A stretch of 64,000 nt of DNA from Candidatus Leptovillus gracilis (GTDB lineage Bacteria > Chloroflexota > Anaerolineae > Promineifilales > Promineifilaceae). The position numbers and the translations under genes were made by a program. The stretch lies in contig JADJXA010000006.1 of the NCBI GenBank assembly GCA_016716065.1, positions 124,001 to 188,000 of the forward strand. Reading direction: 5' to 3'. The notes beneath the pieces are model-generated. The model was not told where the DNA came from. It ran no database searches and was given only the letters and a program-made list of their open reading frames with translations. Shown piece by piece: positions 18,466 through 26,925 of the stretch (within the stretch, counting starts at the first letter, position 1; each line of letters starts with the position of its first letter).

Positions 18466-19395
18466 ATGAGTTTGTTGCATAGCTATTACCCGCGCAGACC
18501 TGTCAGGTCTCATTTGTTGCTATTGGGGCTGTTGGCCCTGCTGTTGATGGGCTGCCAGCCAGCGACAGACGCCGTTGCGGCGGCAACGGCCGTTCCCACC
18601 AACTTATCATCCACCTCCACCAGCACGGCCGTTGCCCTGCCCACACCCACCACAGCGCCGCCGACCACGCCAACGGCCGTGTCCACCGCCACCAACTCGC
18701 CCACCCCTGTCGCCACCCATACGCCCACCGTCACGCCAACAGCCACACCCATCCCCGCCTGCACCCAGCGTGTGCCCCACGACGACCTGCTGACGCTGGT
18801 TACACTGACCTACGGCCTCAGCCGGGATTACGAGCCGCAGGATTTGGTGGCGATCAATGATTATTTTGGCGTGGATGTGACCCTGGGCTACCCCAACCAG
18901 CTACGCGAAGCAGCGATTGAACCCCTGGTGGCCATGGTCACAGACATGCTGTCCTCCGGGCTAAAGCCACAGATCATCTCTGGTTATCGCAGTTATTACT
19001 CGCAAAGCATCGCCTACAACAAATGGTTCAGGCTCAATCCGGAAAGCGCAGCCATCGTCAGTGCGCCGCCGGGACACAGCGAACATCAATTGGGCACGGC
19101 CGTAGACTTTGGCTCGCCCGAACTGCCAGACGTGGTTGGACAGGAGGATATTGAGTTTCACACTTACTTTTTCAAGACCAGCGAAGGCATCTGGCTGCTG
19201 GAAAACGCCCATCGCTATGGCTTTACCCTCAGCTACAGCCGCGAGGCGTTTGAGCTGACCGGCTTCTATTACGAACCCTGGCATTATCGCTACATCGGCG
19301 TGGAAATGGCAACGCAGCTCAAAGAAATGGGCATGACCCTGACCGAGTACCAGCTTATCTCCCAACCTGAACCATGTATCCCGGAGGATAAATGA
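18466..19395 (+). CDS. D-alanyl-D-alanine carboxypeptidase, VanY/M15B type, lipoprotein
   Basis: Trims the terminal D-Ala from peptidoglycan stem peptides, outside the membrane. The N-terminus is a lipoprotein signal with lipobox LLLMGCQP, followed by a Thr/Pro-rich linker of about 70 residues. The M15 catalytic domain shows SGYRSYYSQ, the zinc-binding PPGHSEHQLGTAVDF (SxHxxGxAxD) and EPWHYRYIG, which carries the third zinc His. The start MSLLHSYYP at 18466 is chosen from the signal peptide and the -10 box; the frame is open upstream only through a repeat. Its stop overlaps the start of the next lipoprotein gene (ATGA). Confidence 0.88.
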   Translation: MSLLHSYYPRRPVRSHLLLLGLLALLLMGCQPATDAVAAATAVPTNLSSTSTSTAVALPTPTTAPPTTPTAVSTATNSPTPVATHTPTVTPTATPIPACTQRVPHDDLLTLVTLTYGLSRDYEPQDLVAINDYFGVDVTLGYPNQLREAAIEPLVAMVTDMLSSGLKPQIISGYRSYYSQSIAYNKWFRLNPESAAIVSAPPGHSEHQLGTAVDFGSPELPDVVGQEDIEFHTYFFKTSEGIWLLENAHRYGFTLSYSREAFELTGFYYEPWHYRYIGVEMATQLKEMGMTLTEYQLISQPEPCIPEDK

Positions 19396-21032
19396 GCAGA
19401 AGGCTGCATTTGGCGCTGGCGTGGGGCATTCTGTTTGGAGCCGTCGTTTTGCTGGCGGCGTGTGGTAGCACGGCCGTTCCCACCCCCCCACCAACCAACT
19501 CACCAACCAATACACCACCACCCCAACCGTCCCACACACCAACCATTCAACCATCCAACACACCAACGGCCGTGCCGCCAACGGCCGTGCCGCCAACGGC
19601 CGTGCCGCCAACGGCCGTGCCGCCAACGACCACCGCCACCCCTGAACCAACGGCCACGCCAAAGCCGGTGGTCTCGATCAGCGTGCCCGGCGTCTGGCTG
19701 GAGCCGGTAGGGGCAGCCCTGGCGCAGGACGAATCGGACTGGGTCTGGCAGCCTGTCCGCGCCGACGATCCGACTGCCAACGCAGCGCCCATCGCCCTGA
19801 TGAACAATGCCGAAGGGGTACTGGTGGCCCGGGAACCATTGGTGCTGGTGGTTCCGTTTAACCATAGTTGGACCTATGCCAACCTGACCGAAGCACAGGC
19901 CATCATCACCAACGGCCACGCGCTGGCAAAAGCGATGCCCTGGTCGGCGATGCGGCCAACACAACGGCCGCTGCTGATCAACGGGCTGCCGCCCGATGAC
20001 CCTGATTATCCCTTGTGGGACAGTTGGTCGTTGGTGGGGCAGGCGGGATACGAGACGGCTGTCACCCAATTGGCCGCCATCCTCCAACCTGTACTCGCGC
20101 CGCTGCCGGTTATTAAACTGGCGGCCGTCGGCGACGTGAACCTGGACCGTTCCCTGGGCAACGCCATCAGCCAGGGCTATATAGATTTTCCCTTCGCCAA
20201 TGTCGCCCCATTCTTCCACGCCGCCGACCTGACGGTGGGCAATCTGGAAACAGCCCTCGGCGACATCGGCGAGCCGCAGCCCAAAAACTACACCTTCCAA
20301 TCTCCGCCCGCCAGCGCCCAAAGCCTGGCGAACGCCGGTTTTGACGTGCTGTCTTTAGCCAATAACCATGCCCTGGATTATGGCCCGGAATCGCTGCTGC
20401 AAGGGTTGGATTTGCTGGCCGAACAAGGGGTGGCCGTCGTCGGCGCGGGCGTGAACGCCGCCGCCGCCCGCGCCCCCTTCATCACCGAAGCCAACGGTTT
20501 GAAGGTGGCCTTCCTGGGCTACGTCCATGTGCCGGTGGAAGTGACCAGCCACTTCGATACCGCCTCCTGGACGGCGACGGCCGATACGCCGGGTCTGGCG
20601 TGGGCTGTACCGGCGGAGATTGCCGAAGATGTAACGGCCGTGCGCCCCCAGGCGGATCTTGTCGTGGTAATTTTGCACAGCGGCTACGAATACGTCATCC
20701 CACCCAGCGAAGAGCAGAAAGCGGCCGCCTACGCCGCTATAGACGCCGGCGCCGACCTGGTTATCGGCCACCACGCCCATATTTTGCAGGGTGTACAATT
20801 TTACAAGAATGGCGTGATTGCTTTTGGGTTGGGCAACTTTGCCTTCAACATAGATGGCGAGCCGAACAGCATTATTCTGAATGTCTGGTTAGACGCCAAT
20901 GGGGTGCGCCAATTGGAGTTTATCCCCACCATCATCCAATTTGGCGGCCAACCCCGTCTGGCGGACCCAGAAGAAGCCGGGGTCATTCGGCAACAAATCT
21001 ATGATCGCAGCCGCGCCTTCCCCCTGCCATAA
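19392..21032 (+). CDS. CapA-family protein (poly-gamma-glutamate synthesis type), lipoprotein
   Basis: A 546-residue lipoprotein (lipobox LLAACGS) with a long Thr/Pro linker and a C-terminal CapA/metallophosphatase-like domain: KLAAVGDVNLDRSLGNAI, VGNLETALGD, ANNHALDYGPESL, VVVILHSGYEYVIPPSEEQ and VIGHHAHILQGVQFYKNGVI. CapA proteins are linked to poly-gamma-glutamate capsule retention, and the fold resembles calcineurin-like phosphatases. The linker contains four tandem TAVPP units, each coded by the genome's ACGGCCGT octamer. It is translationally coupled to the VanY-like gene by ATGA overlap. Both act at the cell surface. Confidence 0.85.
   Translation: MSRRLHLALAWGILFGAVVLLAACGSTAVPTPPPTNSPTNTPPPQPSHTPTIQPSNTPTAVPPTAVPPTAVPPTAVPPTTTATPEPTATPKPVVSISVPGVWLEPVGAALAQDESDWVWQPVRADDPTANAAPIALMNNAEGVLVAREPLVLVVPFNHSWTYANLTEAQAIITNGHALAKAMPWSAMRPTQRPLLINGLPPDDPDYPLWDSWSLVGQAGYETAVTQLAAILQPVLAPLPVIKLAAVGDVNLDRSLGNAISQGYIDFPFANVAPFFHAADLTVGNLETALGDIGEPQPKNYTFQSPPASAQSLANAGFDVLSLANNHALDYGPESLLQGLDLLAEQGVAVVGAGVNAAAARAPFITEANGLKVAFLGYVHVPVEVTSHFDTASWTATADTPGLAWAVPAEIAEDVTAVRPQADLVVVILHSGYEYVIPPSEEQKAAAYAAIDAGADLVIGHHAHILQGVQFYKNGVIAFGLGNFAFNIDGEPNSIILNVWLDANGVRQLEFIPTIIQFGGQPRLADPEEAGVIRQQIYDRSRAFPLP
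19566..19622 (+). repeat. 15-bp tandem repeat containing ACGGCCGT
   Basis: Four copies of the 15-bp unit ACGGCCGTGCCGCCA (starting 19566, 19581, 19596, 19611) encode TAVPP repeats in the CapA-like linker. Confidence 0.9.
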
Positions 21033-21049
21033 GACGGCTGCGTCTCTGC

Positions 21050-21631
21050 CTATATCTCATCCGGCTTGCGGGCGACCAACTGGGCCACCTGCTTAGACTG
21101 CCCGGAACGGCCGTTTATCGCCACTTCCTCGCTGTGCAGCAGCGCAAAATCGGCAAAAGCGGCGTGTAGTTCACCTGGTTGCAGGTAAAAGTCCACGTCG
21201 GTGGTCGTTTCTGGCGCGCGGATGAAGGTCTCGAAGATGAGCCAGCCACCGGGTTTGAGGGCGTGGCGGTAGGCGGCAAAAGTGGCCCGCTGCAAAAAGC
21301 GGAAATTGACAATTACGTCGAAACTGTGCGGTGGAAACCAGGGGCGAGAAAGGTCGTAAACGGCCGTTTCCAGCCACACCCCTTCCACCAACGCCTGCGT
21401 CCGCGCCAGCCGCAGCCCCACCTCAGAAATGTCCAAAGCCAGTACATGCAGCCCGCGCCGCGCCAGGACCAATCCATGCACCCCTACCCCAGCGGCCGCA
21501 TCCAACGCCAGCCCGCTGTGGGGCAGCTGCGCCAGGTAGGTTTGCAGCAGCTTACGCGGCGGGCTGCTCTGCCAATGATCTCCTTCAGCGGCGTAACGGC
21601 CGTTCCACTTCAAGCGATCCTGGTCAGTCAT
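21050..21631 (-). CDS. SAM-dependent methyltransferase (TehB-like class I)
   Basis: A 193-residue class I methyltransferase. Motif I is ALDAAAGVGVHGLVLARRG, the acidic residue binding the SAM ribose is in VLALDISEVGL, and motif IV is FDVIVNFRFLQRATF. The small size and the opening DRLKWNGRYAAEGDHW resemble tellurite-resistance TehB-like enzymes. The start MTDQDRLKW at 21631 is chosen because upstream residues are uncharacteristic. It converges with the CapA-like gene. The substrate is unknown. Confidence 0.82.
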   Translation of the reverse strand: MTDQDRLKWNGRYAAEGDHWQSSPPRKLLQTYLAQLPHSGLALDAAAGVGVHGLVLARRGLHVLALDISEVGLRLARTQALVEGVWLETAVYDLSRPWFPPHSFDVIVNFRFLQRATFAAYRHALKPGGWLIFETFIRAPETTTDVDFYLQPGELHAAFADFALLHSEEVAINGRSGQSKQVAQLVARKPDEI

Positions 21632-21664
21632 GAACCCCTCATCCTGTGTCAACACTCTCCAACA

Positions 21665-21697
21665 AGACCTGAAGGTTTTCGCAAATCGGTCAGGTCT
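21665..21697. repeat. AGACCT...CAGGTCT inverted repeat
   Basis: AGACCTGA at 21665 pairs with TCAGGTCT ending at 21697, around an inner GGTTTTCGCAAATC loop. It lies just upstream of the methyltransferase start. A compact relative (AGACCTG-T-CAGGTCT) lies at 18496-18510 inside the VanY signal peptide. Confidence 0.5.
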
Positions 21698-21737
21698 ACC
21701 CAAATATGGTTCTCTGATGAGTTCTGTGATGGTCGTG

Positions 21738-21780
21738 CCCCTCCCTAACCCTCCCCCACTGGGGGAGGGTTAGGGAGGGG
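21738..21780. repeat. Perfect 20-bp hairpin with G-quadruplex potential
   Basis: Left arm 21738-21757 and right arm 21761-21780 are perfect complements around an ACT loop. The right arm has four G runs (GGGGGAGGGTTAGGGAGGGG), matching the G-quadruplex pattern on the plus strand. It sits between two divergent genes, so a simple terminator role is unlikely. Confidence 0.85.
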
Positions 21781-21869
21781 GGTTACCACAGGAAAGCTCA
21801 GAGAACCCCAAAAATTAACGGCCCTTCAATGGCAAAGATAACAGACAAAAGTATACTGGGTTTCGCAAA

Positions 21870-22895
21870 ATGACTCTACATGCCGGGAGCGAATATCTTA
21901 TGCAGATCATCACAGGTGGCGGACTGCGGATTGATTACCTCATCACCCACGATGGGCAGGCGCAGATTGGACTGCCGGGCGGCAACGCGCTTTACGCGGC
22001 GGCCGGCGCCGCACTCTGGACCGACCGGGTGGCTTTGTGGGCGCGCCTGGGGGCCAACTATCCACAGGAGTGGATAGAAGAGCTGGTCCGGCGCGGGTTG
22101 GCTGCGGCCGGATTGGTACGGCTGCCCGACGAGCAAGATCACCGCACGTTTTTTGCCTACAACACCCCAGACGGCCGTCGAGACGATACCAATCCCGCCG
22201 CTCACTTTCGCCGCATTCAGCAGCCGCTGCCGGCCGCTTTGCATGATTACGTCCATTCCACTCCCCACCAGGACGACCCCACCCTCTACGAGCCGTTGGC
22301 CTTACGGCCGGCCGACTGGCCGCCAGCCTATGATGGGGCGACGGCCGTCCACCTCTCGCCCCACCCCCTACGCAGCCACCTCGCCATTCCCGCGGCGCTG
22401 CGTCAACACCAGGTCCAATTGATTACCCTGGACCCCGGCGAGCGTTACATGGTTCCAGACCTCATTCCCCACCTGCGATCTTTTTTACCTCTACTGGATG
22501 CCTTCTTGCCCAGCGACCAGGAGATTCGCTCGCTGTTCGGCGACGAAGTGATGGCCGAAGAAGCAGCCGAAATGTTGCACGGTTGGGGCGCGCGGATCGT
22601 GGTGATTAAATTGGGGCCACAGGGTGTGTTAGTGCGGGAGGAAAACGGCCGTATCACCCATTTACCCCCTTACCACCGGCCAGACAGCCAACAGGTGGTA
22701 GACGTAACCGGCGCCGGCGACGCCTTTTGCGGCGGGTTTATGGCCGGGTTGGCGCAAACTCGCAATGCCATCACTGCCGCCAACATGGGGTTGGTCTCCG
22801 CTTCGTTTGTGGTGGAAAGCTACGGCGCATTAAGCGCCCTGGGCATCCCCCGTCCGGCGGCTCTCAACCGGCTGCAAGAGTTGACCAACCAGTAA
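21870..22895 (+). CDS. PfkB-family carbohydrate kinase
   Basis: A 341-residue ribokinase-like sugar or nucleoside kinase. The N-terminal glycine pair appears in GLPGGNALYAAAGAALW. The C-terminal PfkB signature DVTGAGDAFCGGFMAGLAQ holds the catalytic Asp and anion hole, and VIKLGPQGVLVREENG is the usual strand before it. The substrate cannot be told. A TATACT box at 21852-21857 lies 12 nt before the ATG at 21870; ATG at 21900 is an alternative start. Confidence 0.85.
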   Translation: MTLHAGSEYLMQIITGGGLRIDYLITHDGQAQIGLPGGNALYAAAGAALWTDRVALWARLGANYPQEWIEELVRRGLAAAGLVRLPDEQDHRTFFAYNTPDGRRDDTNPAAHFRRIQQPLPAALHDYVHSTPHQDDPTLYEPLALRPADWPPAYDGATAVHLSPHPLRSHLAIPAALRQHQVQLITLDPGERYMVPDLIPHLRSFLPLLDAFLPSDQEIRSLFGDEVMAEEAAEMLHGWGARIVVIKLGPQGVLVREENGRITHLPPYHRPDSQQVVDVTGAGDAFCGGFMAGLAQTRNAITAANMGLVSASFVVESYGALSALGIPRPAALNRLQELTNQ

Positions 22896-22987
22896 TAAAA
22901 AAGGACCTGAGCCAGTGTAACACATGGCCCAGGCCCCCATGAACGGCCGTCTTGCCAGTCGCGACGGCCGTATCCCAAAAGCCTGTA

Positions 22988-23353
22988 TTACCCTTCGGCG
23001 GCCAGTTCCGGCTCTGGCGCCGGGGCCGGTTCGCGCCGTTCCACCAAAATAGTGCAATCTACCACCAAAGCGGCGATTAAAGCGACGGCCGAATACACCG
23101 GCAGCAGCGCAATGCCGGCCACGCCCAACACCAGCGGCACTTCCAGGTTCAGATTCATCTTCTCATTGCGGATAACCAGACGGCGCACAGCAGCTTCGCG
23201 TACCAGTTTCTTCACCATACCCACCAGTTCTTCACCGGCCACGACAAATTCTTCCGTCCAGCTCTGGCCTTCCTCTTCAGGAACGTCAAACTCTTCCACG
23301 ACCAGAATCTCTTCTGATTCGACCTGATCTTTCAACTCTTGTTCGTCACTCAT
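22988..23353 (-). CDS. DUF4342 family protein
   Basis: A 121-residue protein. After an acidic N-terminus it shows the DUF4342 pattern: SWTEEFVVAGEELVGMVKKL, REAAVRRLVIRNEKMNLNLE, then a hydrophobic VPLVLGVAGIALLPVYSAVA stretch and ALIAALVVDCTILVERRE. The start at 23353 follows AAAGGAG with good spacing. The family function is unknown; it is probably membrane-associated. A 14-bp palindromic repeat array lies about 95 bp upstream. Confidence 0.8.
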   Translation of the reverse strand: MSDEQELKDQVESEEILVVEEFDVPEEEGQSWTEEFVVAGEELVGMVKKLVREAAVRRLVIRNEKMNLNLEVPLVLGVAGIALLPVYSAVALIAALVVDCTILVERREPAPAPEPELAAEG

Positions 23354-23446
23354 CTGTCTATCTCCTTTCGATTCAAGTAATTCGGGGGTCCCCAGAAATC
23401 CAGAAAGTTGACCCTCCAACAAGCGGTGGGCAGCGTCCACAGAAAA

Positions 23447-23530
23447 CGGAACATTGTTCACGGAACATTGTTCACGGAACATTGTTCACGGAACATTGTT
23501 CACGGAACACTGTTCACGGAACACTGTTCA
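23447..23530. repeat. Six tandem 14-bp palindromic units (CGGAACATTGTTCA)
   Basis: Four copies of CGGAACATTGTTCA then two of CGGAACACTGTTCA, head to tail without spacers, plus a partial seventh. Each unit contains the palindrome GAACA-N-TGTTC. It lies between divergent DUF4342 and PrsW genes. It is not CRISPR: there are no spacers. Confidence 0.9.
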
Positions 23531-23595
23531 CGGAACACCACCACTGCTTGCTTTTACGCGCCGGGCCAACAAAAGTTGCAGAGGCTGTCGGACGA

Positions 23596-23624
23596 TTTAC
23601 CCGGCTCTTAGAAACGGGTATACT
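23596..23624 (+). promoter_or_regulatory. Putative promoter for the PrsW-family gene
   Basis: TTTACC (23596-23601), 17-bp spacer, TATACT (23619-23624), 17 nt before the ATG at 23642. No strong ribosome binding site is seen. Confidence 0.5.
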
Positions 23625-23641
23625 GGCGCGGACACGACCCG

Positions 23642-24634
23642 ATGAACGAACCAACTTCTACCATCTTATTCCTCTCTATCCTGGCGGCGGCTGCGCCTGT
23701 CTTGCTCTATATCGGCCTGGTTTATTGGGTAGACCGATATGAAAAGGAGCCGTGGTGGCTGCTGGCGGCCGCCTTCTTCTGGGGCGCTGTGCCCAGCATT
23801 CTGTTTGCCTATCTGTTTAACACGCTGTTCAGCCTGCCCTTCTTTTTTCTAGCGGGCGAGACGCTGGGCGAGACGCTTGGCGCCAGTTTTGTCGCCCCCA
23901 TTGTAGAAGAGTCTATCAAAGGGCTGGCCGTTTTGGGTATATTTGTGCTGTGGCGGCATGAAATAGACAGCCCGTTGGATGGCATTATTTACGGCGCGAT
24001 GGTCGGATTGGGCTTTGCCCTGGTGGAAAATGTGTTTTATTTTGTCGCCGTCTATCAGGAAGGAGGAGTGGAAGCGTGGGGCATGAATGTTTTCCTGCGC
24101 GGAATTGTGTTTGGCCTAAACCATGCCTTGTTTAGCAGCCTGACCGGCCTGGGCGTGGCGGTAGCGCGTTTGTCAACCAATCCGCTGACAAAAGTGGGGG
24201 CGTTGATTGGTGGTTGGGCAACGGCCGTATTCCTCCATTTCCTGCACAATTTCACCCTCTCTTTCGGCAATTTGCTGTGTCTGGTGGCCTTGTTTAGCGA
24301 TTGGGCGGGCGTGCTGCTGACACTGCTCATCATCGTGTGGGCGCTGCTGCAAGAACGCCAATGGCTGCGCCACTATCTGGCGGAGGAAGTAAGCCTCGGA
24401 TACCTCACCAGCAGCCAATACCTGACGGTCTGCTCTGGCCGCGCCCGCATCCGGCGACAATTACACGTCTTGCTGGCCTCCGGTCCAGCGGCTTATTGGC
24501 GCACGGTTAGCTTGCACCACCATCTGAGCGAACTGGCCTACAAAAAACACCACTATGCCCGCTTTCAGGATGAGCAAAGCCTTCAGATGATTCAACGTCT
24601 GCGGGGAAGCATTCAGGAACGCGCCTTACAGTAG
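23642..24634 (+). CDS. PrsW-family intramembrane metalloprotease
   Basis: A 330-residue membrane protein with about eight hydrophobic helices. The three PrsW motifs are present: EExxK in APIVEESIKGLAV, ENVFYF in GAMVGLGFALVENVFYF, and the His motifs GLNHALFSS and FLHFLHNF. PrsW cleaves anti-sigma factors in Bacillus; other members have unknown substrates. The cytoplasmic C-terminal tail of about 90 residues is charged. It overlaps the convergent DinB gene by 9 bp. Confidence 0.85.
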   Translation: MNEPTSTILFLSILAAAAPVLLYIGLVYWVDRYEKEPWWLLAAAFFWGAVPSILFAYLFNTLFSLPFFFLAGETLGETLGASFVAPIVEESIKGLAVLGIFVLWRHEIDSPLDGIIYGAMVGLGFALVENVFYFVAVYQEGGVEAWGMNVFLRGIVFGLNHALFSSLTGLGVAVARLSTNPLTKVGALIGGWATAVFLHFLHNFTLSFGNLLCLVALFSDWAGVLLTLLIIVWALLQERQWLRHYLAEEVSLGYLTSSQYLTVCSGRARIRRQLHVLLASGPAAYWRTVSLHHHLSELAYKKHHYARFQDEQSLQMIQRLRGSIQERALQ

Positions 24635-25093
24635 TTTCTGCAGCTGTTCCCAATGGGCCTGATCATGTTTGACGGCCAGGTTGAGGAGTTCGTGGGCGCT
24701 GGTGGGGCCAAAAAAAGCGTGGCGGCCGCGCCGCTGCCAAAATGGATCGTCTGCCCCTGGCAGCAAGGCGAGGGTTTCGCGGCGTGCAGCAAGAAAATCG
24801 GCCAGAGCAAGACGGCCGTCTTGCCGGGCATACGCTCGCTCAATCACCCAGGCGTCGGCCGTAGCGCCAGGGATAAAAGCATTGTCGGCGGCCATCATGC
24901 GGCGAAAACGGGCCTGATGGACTTCGCGTTCCACGTCGCGCAAATGGCAAAAGAGTTCGGTCAACGACCATTCTTCAGGAGCCGGCCGCCACTGCCAATC
25001 CAAATCAGTGGTGGATGTGGTTTGGGCAACGGCCGTTGCAAACCACGCCAACTCGTCCAGAAGCCCAGCAATAGGCGGCGGTTCTTGCAGCAT
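24626..25093 (-). CDS. DinB-family protein
   Basis: A 155-residue four-helix protein of the DinB/YfiT-like superfamily: WRPAPEEWSLTELFCHLRDVE carries the first metal-ligand His, and LNLAVKHDQAHWEQL the C-terminal HxxxH-like residues. Such proteins are metal-dependent thiol transferases or uncharacterised stress proteins. Its ATG overlaps the TGA of the HAD gene by one base (TGATG), suggesting coupling. Confidence 0.8.
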   Translation of the reverse strand: MLQEPPPIAGLLDELAWFATAVAQTTSTTDLDWQWRPAPEEWSLTELFCHLRDVEREVHQARFRRMMAADNAFIPGATADAWVIERAYARQDGRLALADFLAARRETLALLPGADDPFWQRRGRHAFFGPTSAHELLNLAVKHDQAHWEQLQKLL

Positions 25094-25833
25094 CAGTGCG
25101 CCTTTTGCCCGGCGGCGTCAGGCCAACCGTCGGCCAACTGCGCGTACAACTGGGCCAACGAGCCAGAACCGGTTAACAAGGAAGGGTCCGGCGGCGCGGC
25201 GTTTTCGGCCGGCAGCCAATAGGTGGCACAGCCAACGGCCGCCGCCGGGGCAATGTCGTTCTCCCAATCATCACCCACCATCAGCGCCGCTGCGGGCGAG
25301 ACCTGGATGTAGGCCAAAATTTCCCGGTAATAGGCCGGATGGGGCTTGGTGGCGTGCATCACTTCGTAACTGGTCACCAGGTCATAAGCATAGTCGCTGA
25401 GGGGCAGTCCGGCCCAGGCCAGGCGCTCTTCCACGGCGCGCCGGGGAAACATAGGGTTGGTGGCAATCACCACCTTCAGGCCGCGATCCAGGCAAAGCTG
25501 TACCAACTCAGGCGCACCCGCCCGTTTGCTGGTGGCGGCGGCCAACTGCGGGAATTGTTCGGCGTAAAAGGTCTCGAAAAAGGGTTCCAGTTCGGTCGGG
25601 TCCAGACCCGTTCGCTGCTGGAAGGTTCCCCAGAAAACATCACGGTTGGAAACGGCCGTATCCGTACTGCTTATCATGGCCTGCGTGCAAACCATGAGTT
25701 CCCGCAAAAAGCGGTCGCGCGGCAAATACCGCTCCGCGTATTTGCCCAACAATGCAAAATAGCCAGGGATAAAGGTGTCCATGTTATTCCCCAGCAGAGT
25801 ATCGTCTAAATCAAACAAAACAGCTTGCAGCAT
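25093..25833 (-). CDS. HAD-superfamily hydrolase
   Basis: A 246-residue HAD phosphatase. Motif I is LFDLDDTLLG (nucleophile Asp and acid/base Asp), motif II VVIATNP, the motif III Lys is in HATKPHPAYY, and motif IV is MVGDDWENDI. The helical cap between motifs I and II places it in subfamily I. The start MLQAVLFDLDDT at 25833 is chosen because residues further upstream are not conserved. The substrate is unknown. Confidence 0.85.
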   Translation of the reverse strand: MLQAVLFDLDDTLLGNNMDTFIPGYFALLGKYAERYLPRDRFLRELMVCTQAMISSTDTAVSNRDVFWGTFQQRTGLDPTELEPFFETFYAEQFPQLAAATSKRAGAPELVQLCLDRGLKVVIATNPMFPRRAVEERLAWAGLPLSDYAYDLVTSYEVMHATKPHPAYYREILAYIQVSPAAALMVGDDWENDIAPAAAVGCATYWLPAENAAPPDPSLLTGSGSLAQLYAQLADGWPDAAGQKAH

Positions 25834-25843
25834 GACTTTTCCA

Positions 25844-26185
25844 TCACCCTTCGCCAAACAATTCGCGCAGCCCTGGCTTTTCACGAGCGCACTTGGGGCA
25901 GCCAATATGCGGTTCGGGCACGTCTATGAGATGAAGGCTGCACGACGCCTTAACCTGGATGCGGCGGTTAAAGCCCAGAAAACCCTTTTTGACGGCCGCT
26001 TCCAAAATCAGGTTAGGGCTGCTGTTGGCGAGTAATATGCCCGGTACCGGACAGGTCAAACAATCGTCCGGCTTCCAGGCATCGGAAAACGGGTTTTGAT
26101 CCACCAGGCGACATTCCTGCGTGGAATTGCCACGATGAAAATCCTGGTAATAGAAGCGACATTCTTTGCCGGCCGGTGTTCTCAT
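25844..26185 (-). CDS. Cys-rich conserved hypothetical protein
   Basis: A 113-residue protein with eight Cys in pairs: KECRFYYQDFHRG, TQECRLV, DDCLTCPVP and GCPKCAREK at the end, with KASCSLH between. The last pair looks like half a zinc ribbon. I recall similar proteins starting MRTPAGKEC in Chloroflexota but know no function. It is 10 bp upstream of the HAD gene on the same strand, so a three-gene unit with HAD and DinB is likely. Confidence 0.7.
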   Translation of the reverse strand: MRTPAGKECRFYYQDFHRGNSTQECRLVDQNPFSDAWKPDDCLTCPVPGILLANSSPNLILEAAVKKGFLGFNRRIQVKASCSLHLIDVPEPHIGCPKCAREKPGLRELFGEG

Positions 26186-26234
26186 AAGCAGGTTTCCAAA
26201 AAAAAAGCGACCCCGAATGGTGTCGCTTGTTTAG

Positions 26235-26308
26235 TACGCCCTGAGAGACTCGAACTCCCGACCTACTGGTTCGTAGCCAGTCGCTCTAATCCACTGAGCT
26301 AAGGGCGC
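26235..26308 (-). tRNA. tRNA-Arg (ACG)
   Basis: A full cloverleaf reads on the minus strand: acceptor GCGCCCT pairs with AGGGCGT (one G-U at the end), a D arm with AGCTCAGTGG, anticodon stem ACTGG/CCAGT around CTACGAA (anticodon ACG), and T loop TTCGAGT. The ACG first base is normally deaminated to inosine. CCA is not encoded. Confidence 0.93.
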
Positions 26309-26388
26309 ATGTCAGACCTTCGTTACATTATCACAACTTACGGCCAAAAACAACCAGATACCTGCATCAGGCAAGAATCTGGTAAAGG

Positions 26389-26479
26389 CGGGGAGACAGG
26401 GATTCGAACCCTGGAACGGCTTTTTAACACCGTTAACCGCTTAGCAGGCGGCCCCAATCGACCACTCTGGCATCTCCCC
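26389..26479 (-). tRNA. tRNA-Ser (GCT)
   Basis: Acceptor GGGGAGA pairs with TCTCCCC, discriminator G, T loop GTTCGAATC. The anticodon loop CTGCTAA gives GCT. A long variable arm (AACGGTGTT...AGCCGTT) marks it as a serine-type class II tRNA. Confidence 0.93.
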
Positions 26480-26568
26480 AATTCATAACCTCCGGGTAAC
26501 TGCCGATCACAATCTGGTACAGCTACGCCTTTGGCGAGGTTTTGTGATTTATTTGTCAACTTACAGCG

Positions 26569-26651
26569 GAGGGAGAGGGATTCGAACCCCCGGTGAGCAA
26601 GCCCACTACGGTTTTCAAGACCGTCGCCATCGTCCACTCGGCCATCCCTCC
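26569..26651 (-). tRNA. tRNA-Ser (TGA)
   Basis: Acceptor GGAGGGA pairs with TCCCTCC, discriminator G, T loop GTTCGAATC. The anticodon loop CTTGAAA gives TGA. A long variable arm (GTGGGCTTGCTCAC) confirms a class II tRNA. Confidence 0.93.
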
Positions 26652-26925
26652 ATCCCTCGGAGAGGTCCTTACAAGGTTGGAGAGTATAACACGGCCGTTT
26701 TGCCATGTCAAAAACTATATGCTGCTTTGCGGGGGTGGTTTTCTTGACAACCAGAGCGGTAAACAATAAGCTAGTGTCTGGTTGAAAACGAACACCCACC
26801 TACAGATCAAAGGCAATTAACTCTATGAATGCGATGACGTCCCCGCAGGGGGCTGAATTGAACGGCAAGGAAGGGTTTACGGCCGTCATCCCAACCCCAC
26901 GCGCCGATGACGATCTGATTCCATT
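26652..26925. other. Intergenic region between tRNA-Ser and a hypothetical gene
   Basis: No gene seen. TTGACA at about 26743 could be a -35 for the plus strand, but the -10 at 17 bp is poor. Two ACGGCCGT octamers are present. Confidence 0.35.

Noticed and set aside
21738..21780. Simple transcription terminator
   Set aside because: It lies between two divergent gene starts, not at a gene end, so termination is not its obvious role.
23447..23530. CRISPR array
   Set aside because: Units are 14 bp, directly joined, without spacers; no cas gene lies nearby.
23447..23530. LexA (DinR-type) boxes
   Set aside because: The Gram-positive box is GAAC-N4-GTTC; here the spacer is three bases, and neither flanking gene is an SOS gene.
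26338..26799. Open frame of 153 codons on the minus strand
   Set aside because: It runs through two tRNA-Ser genes and has no protein-like character.
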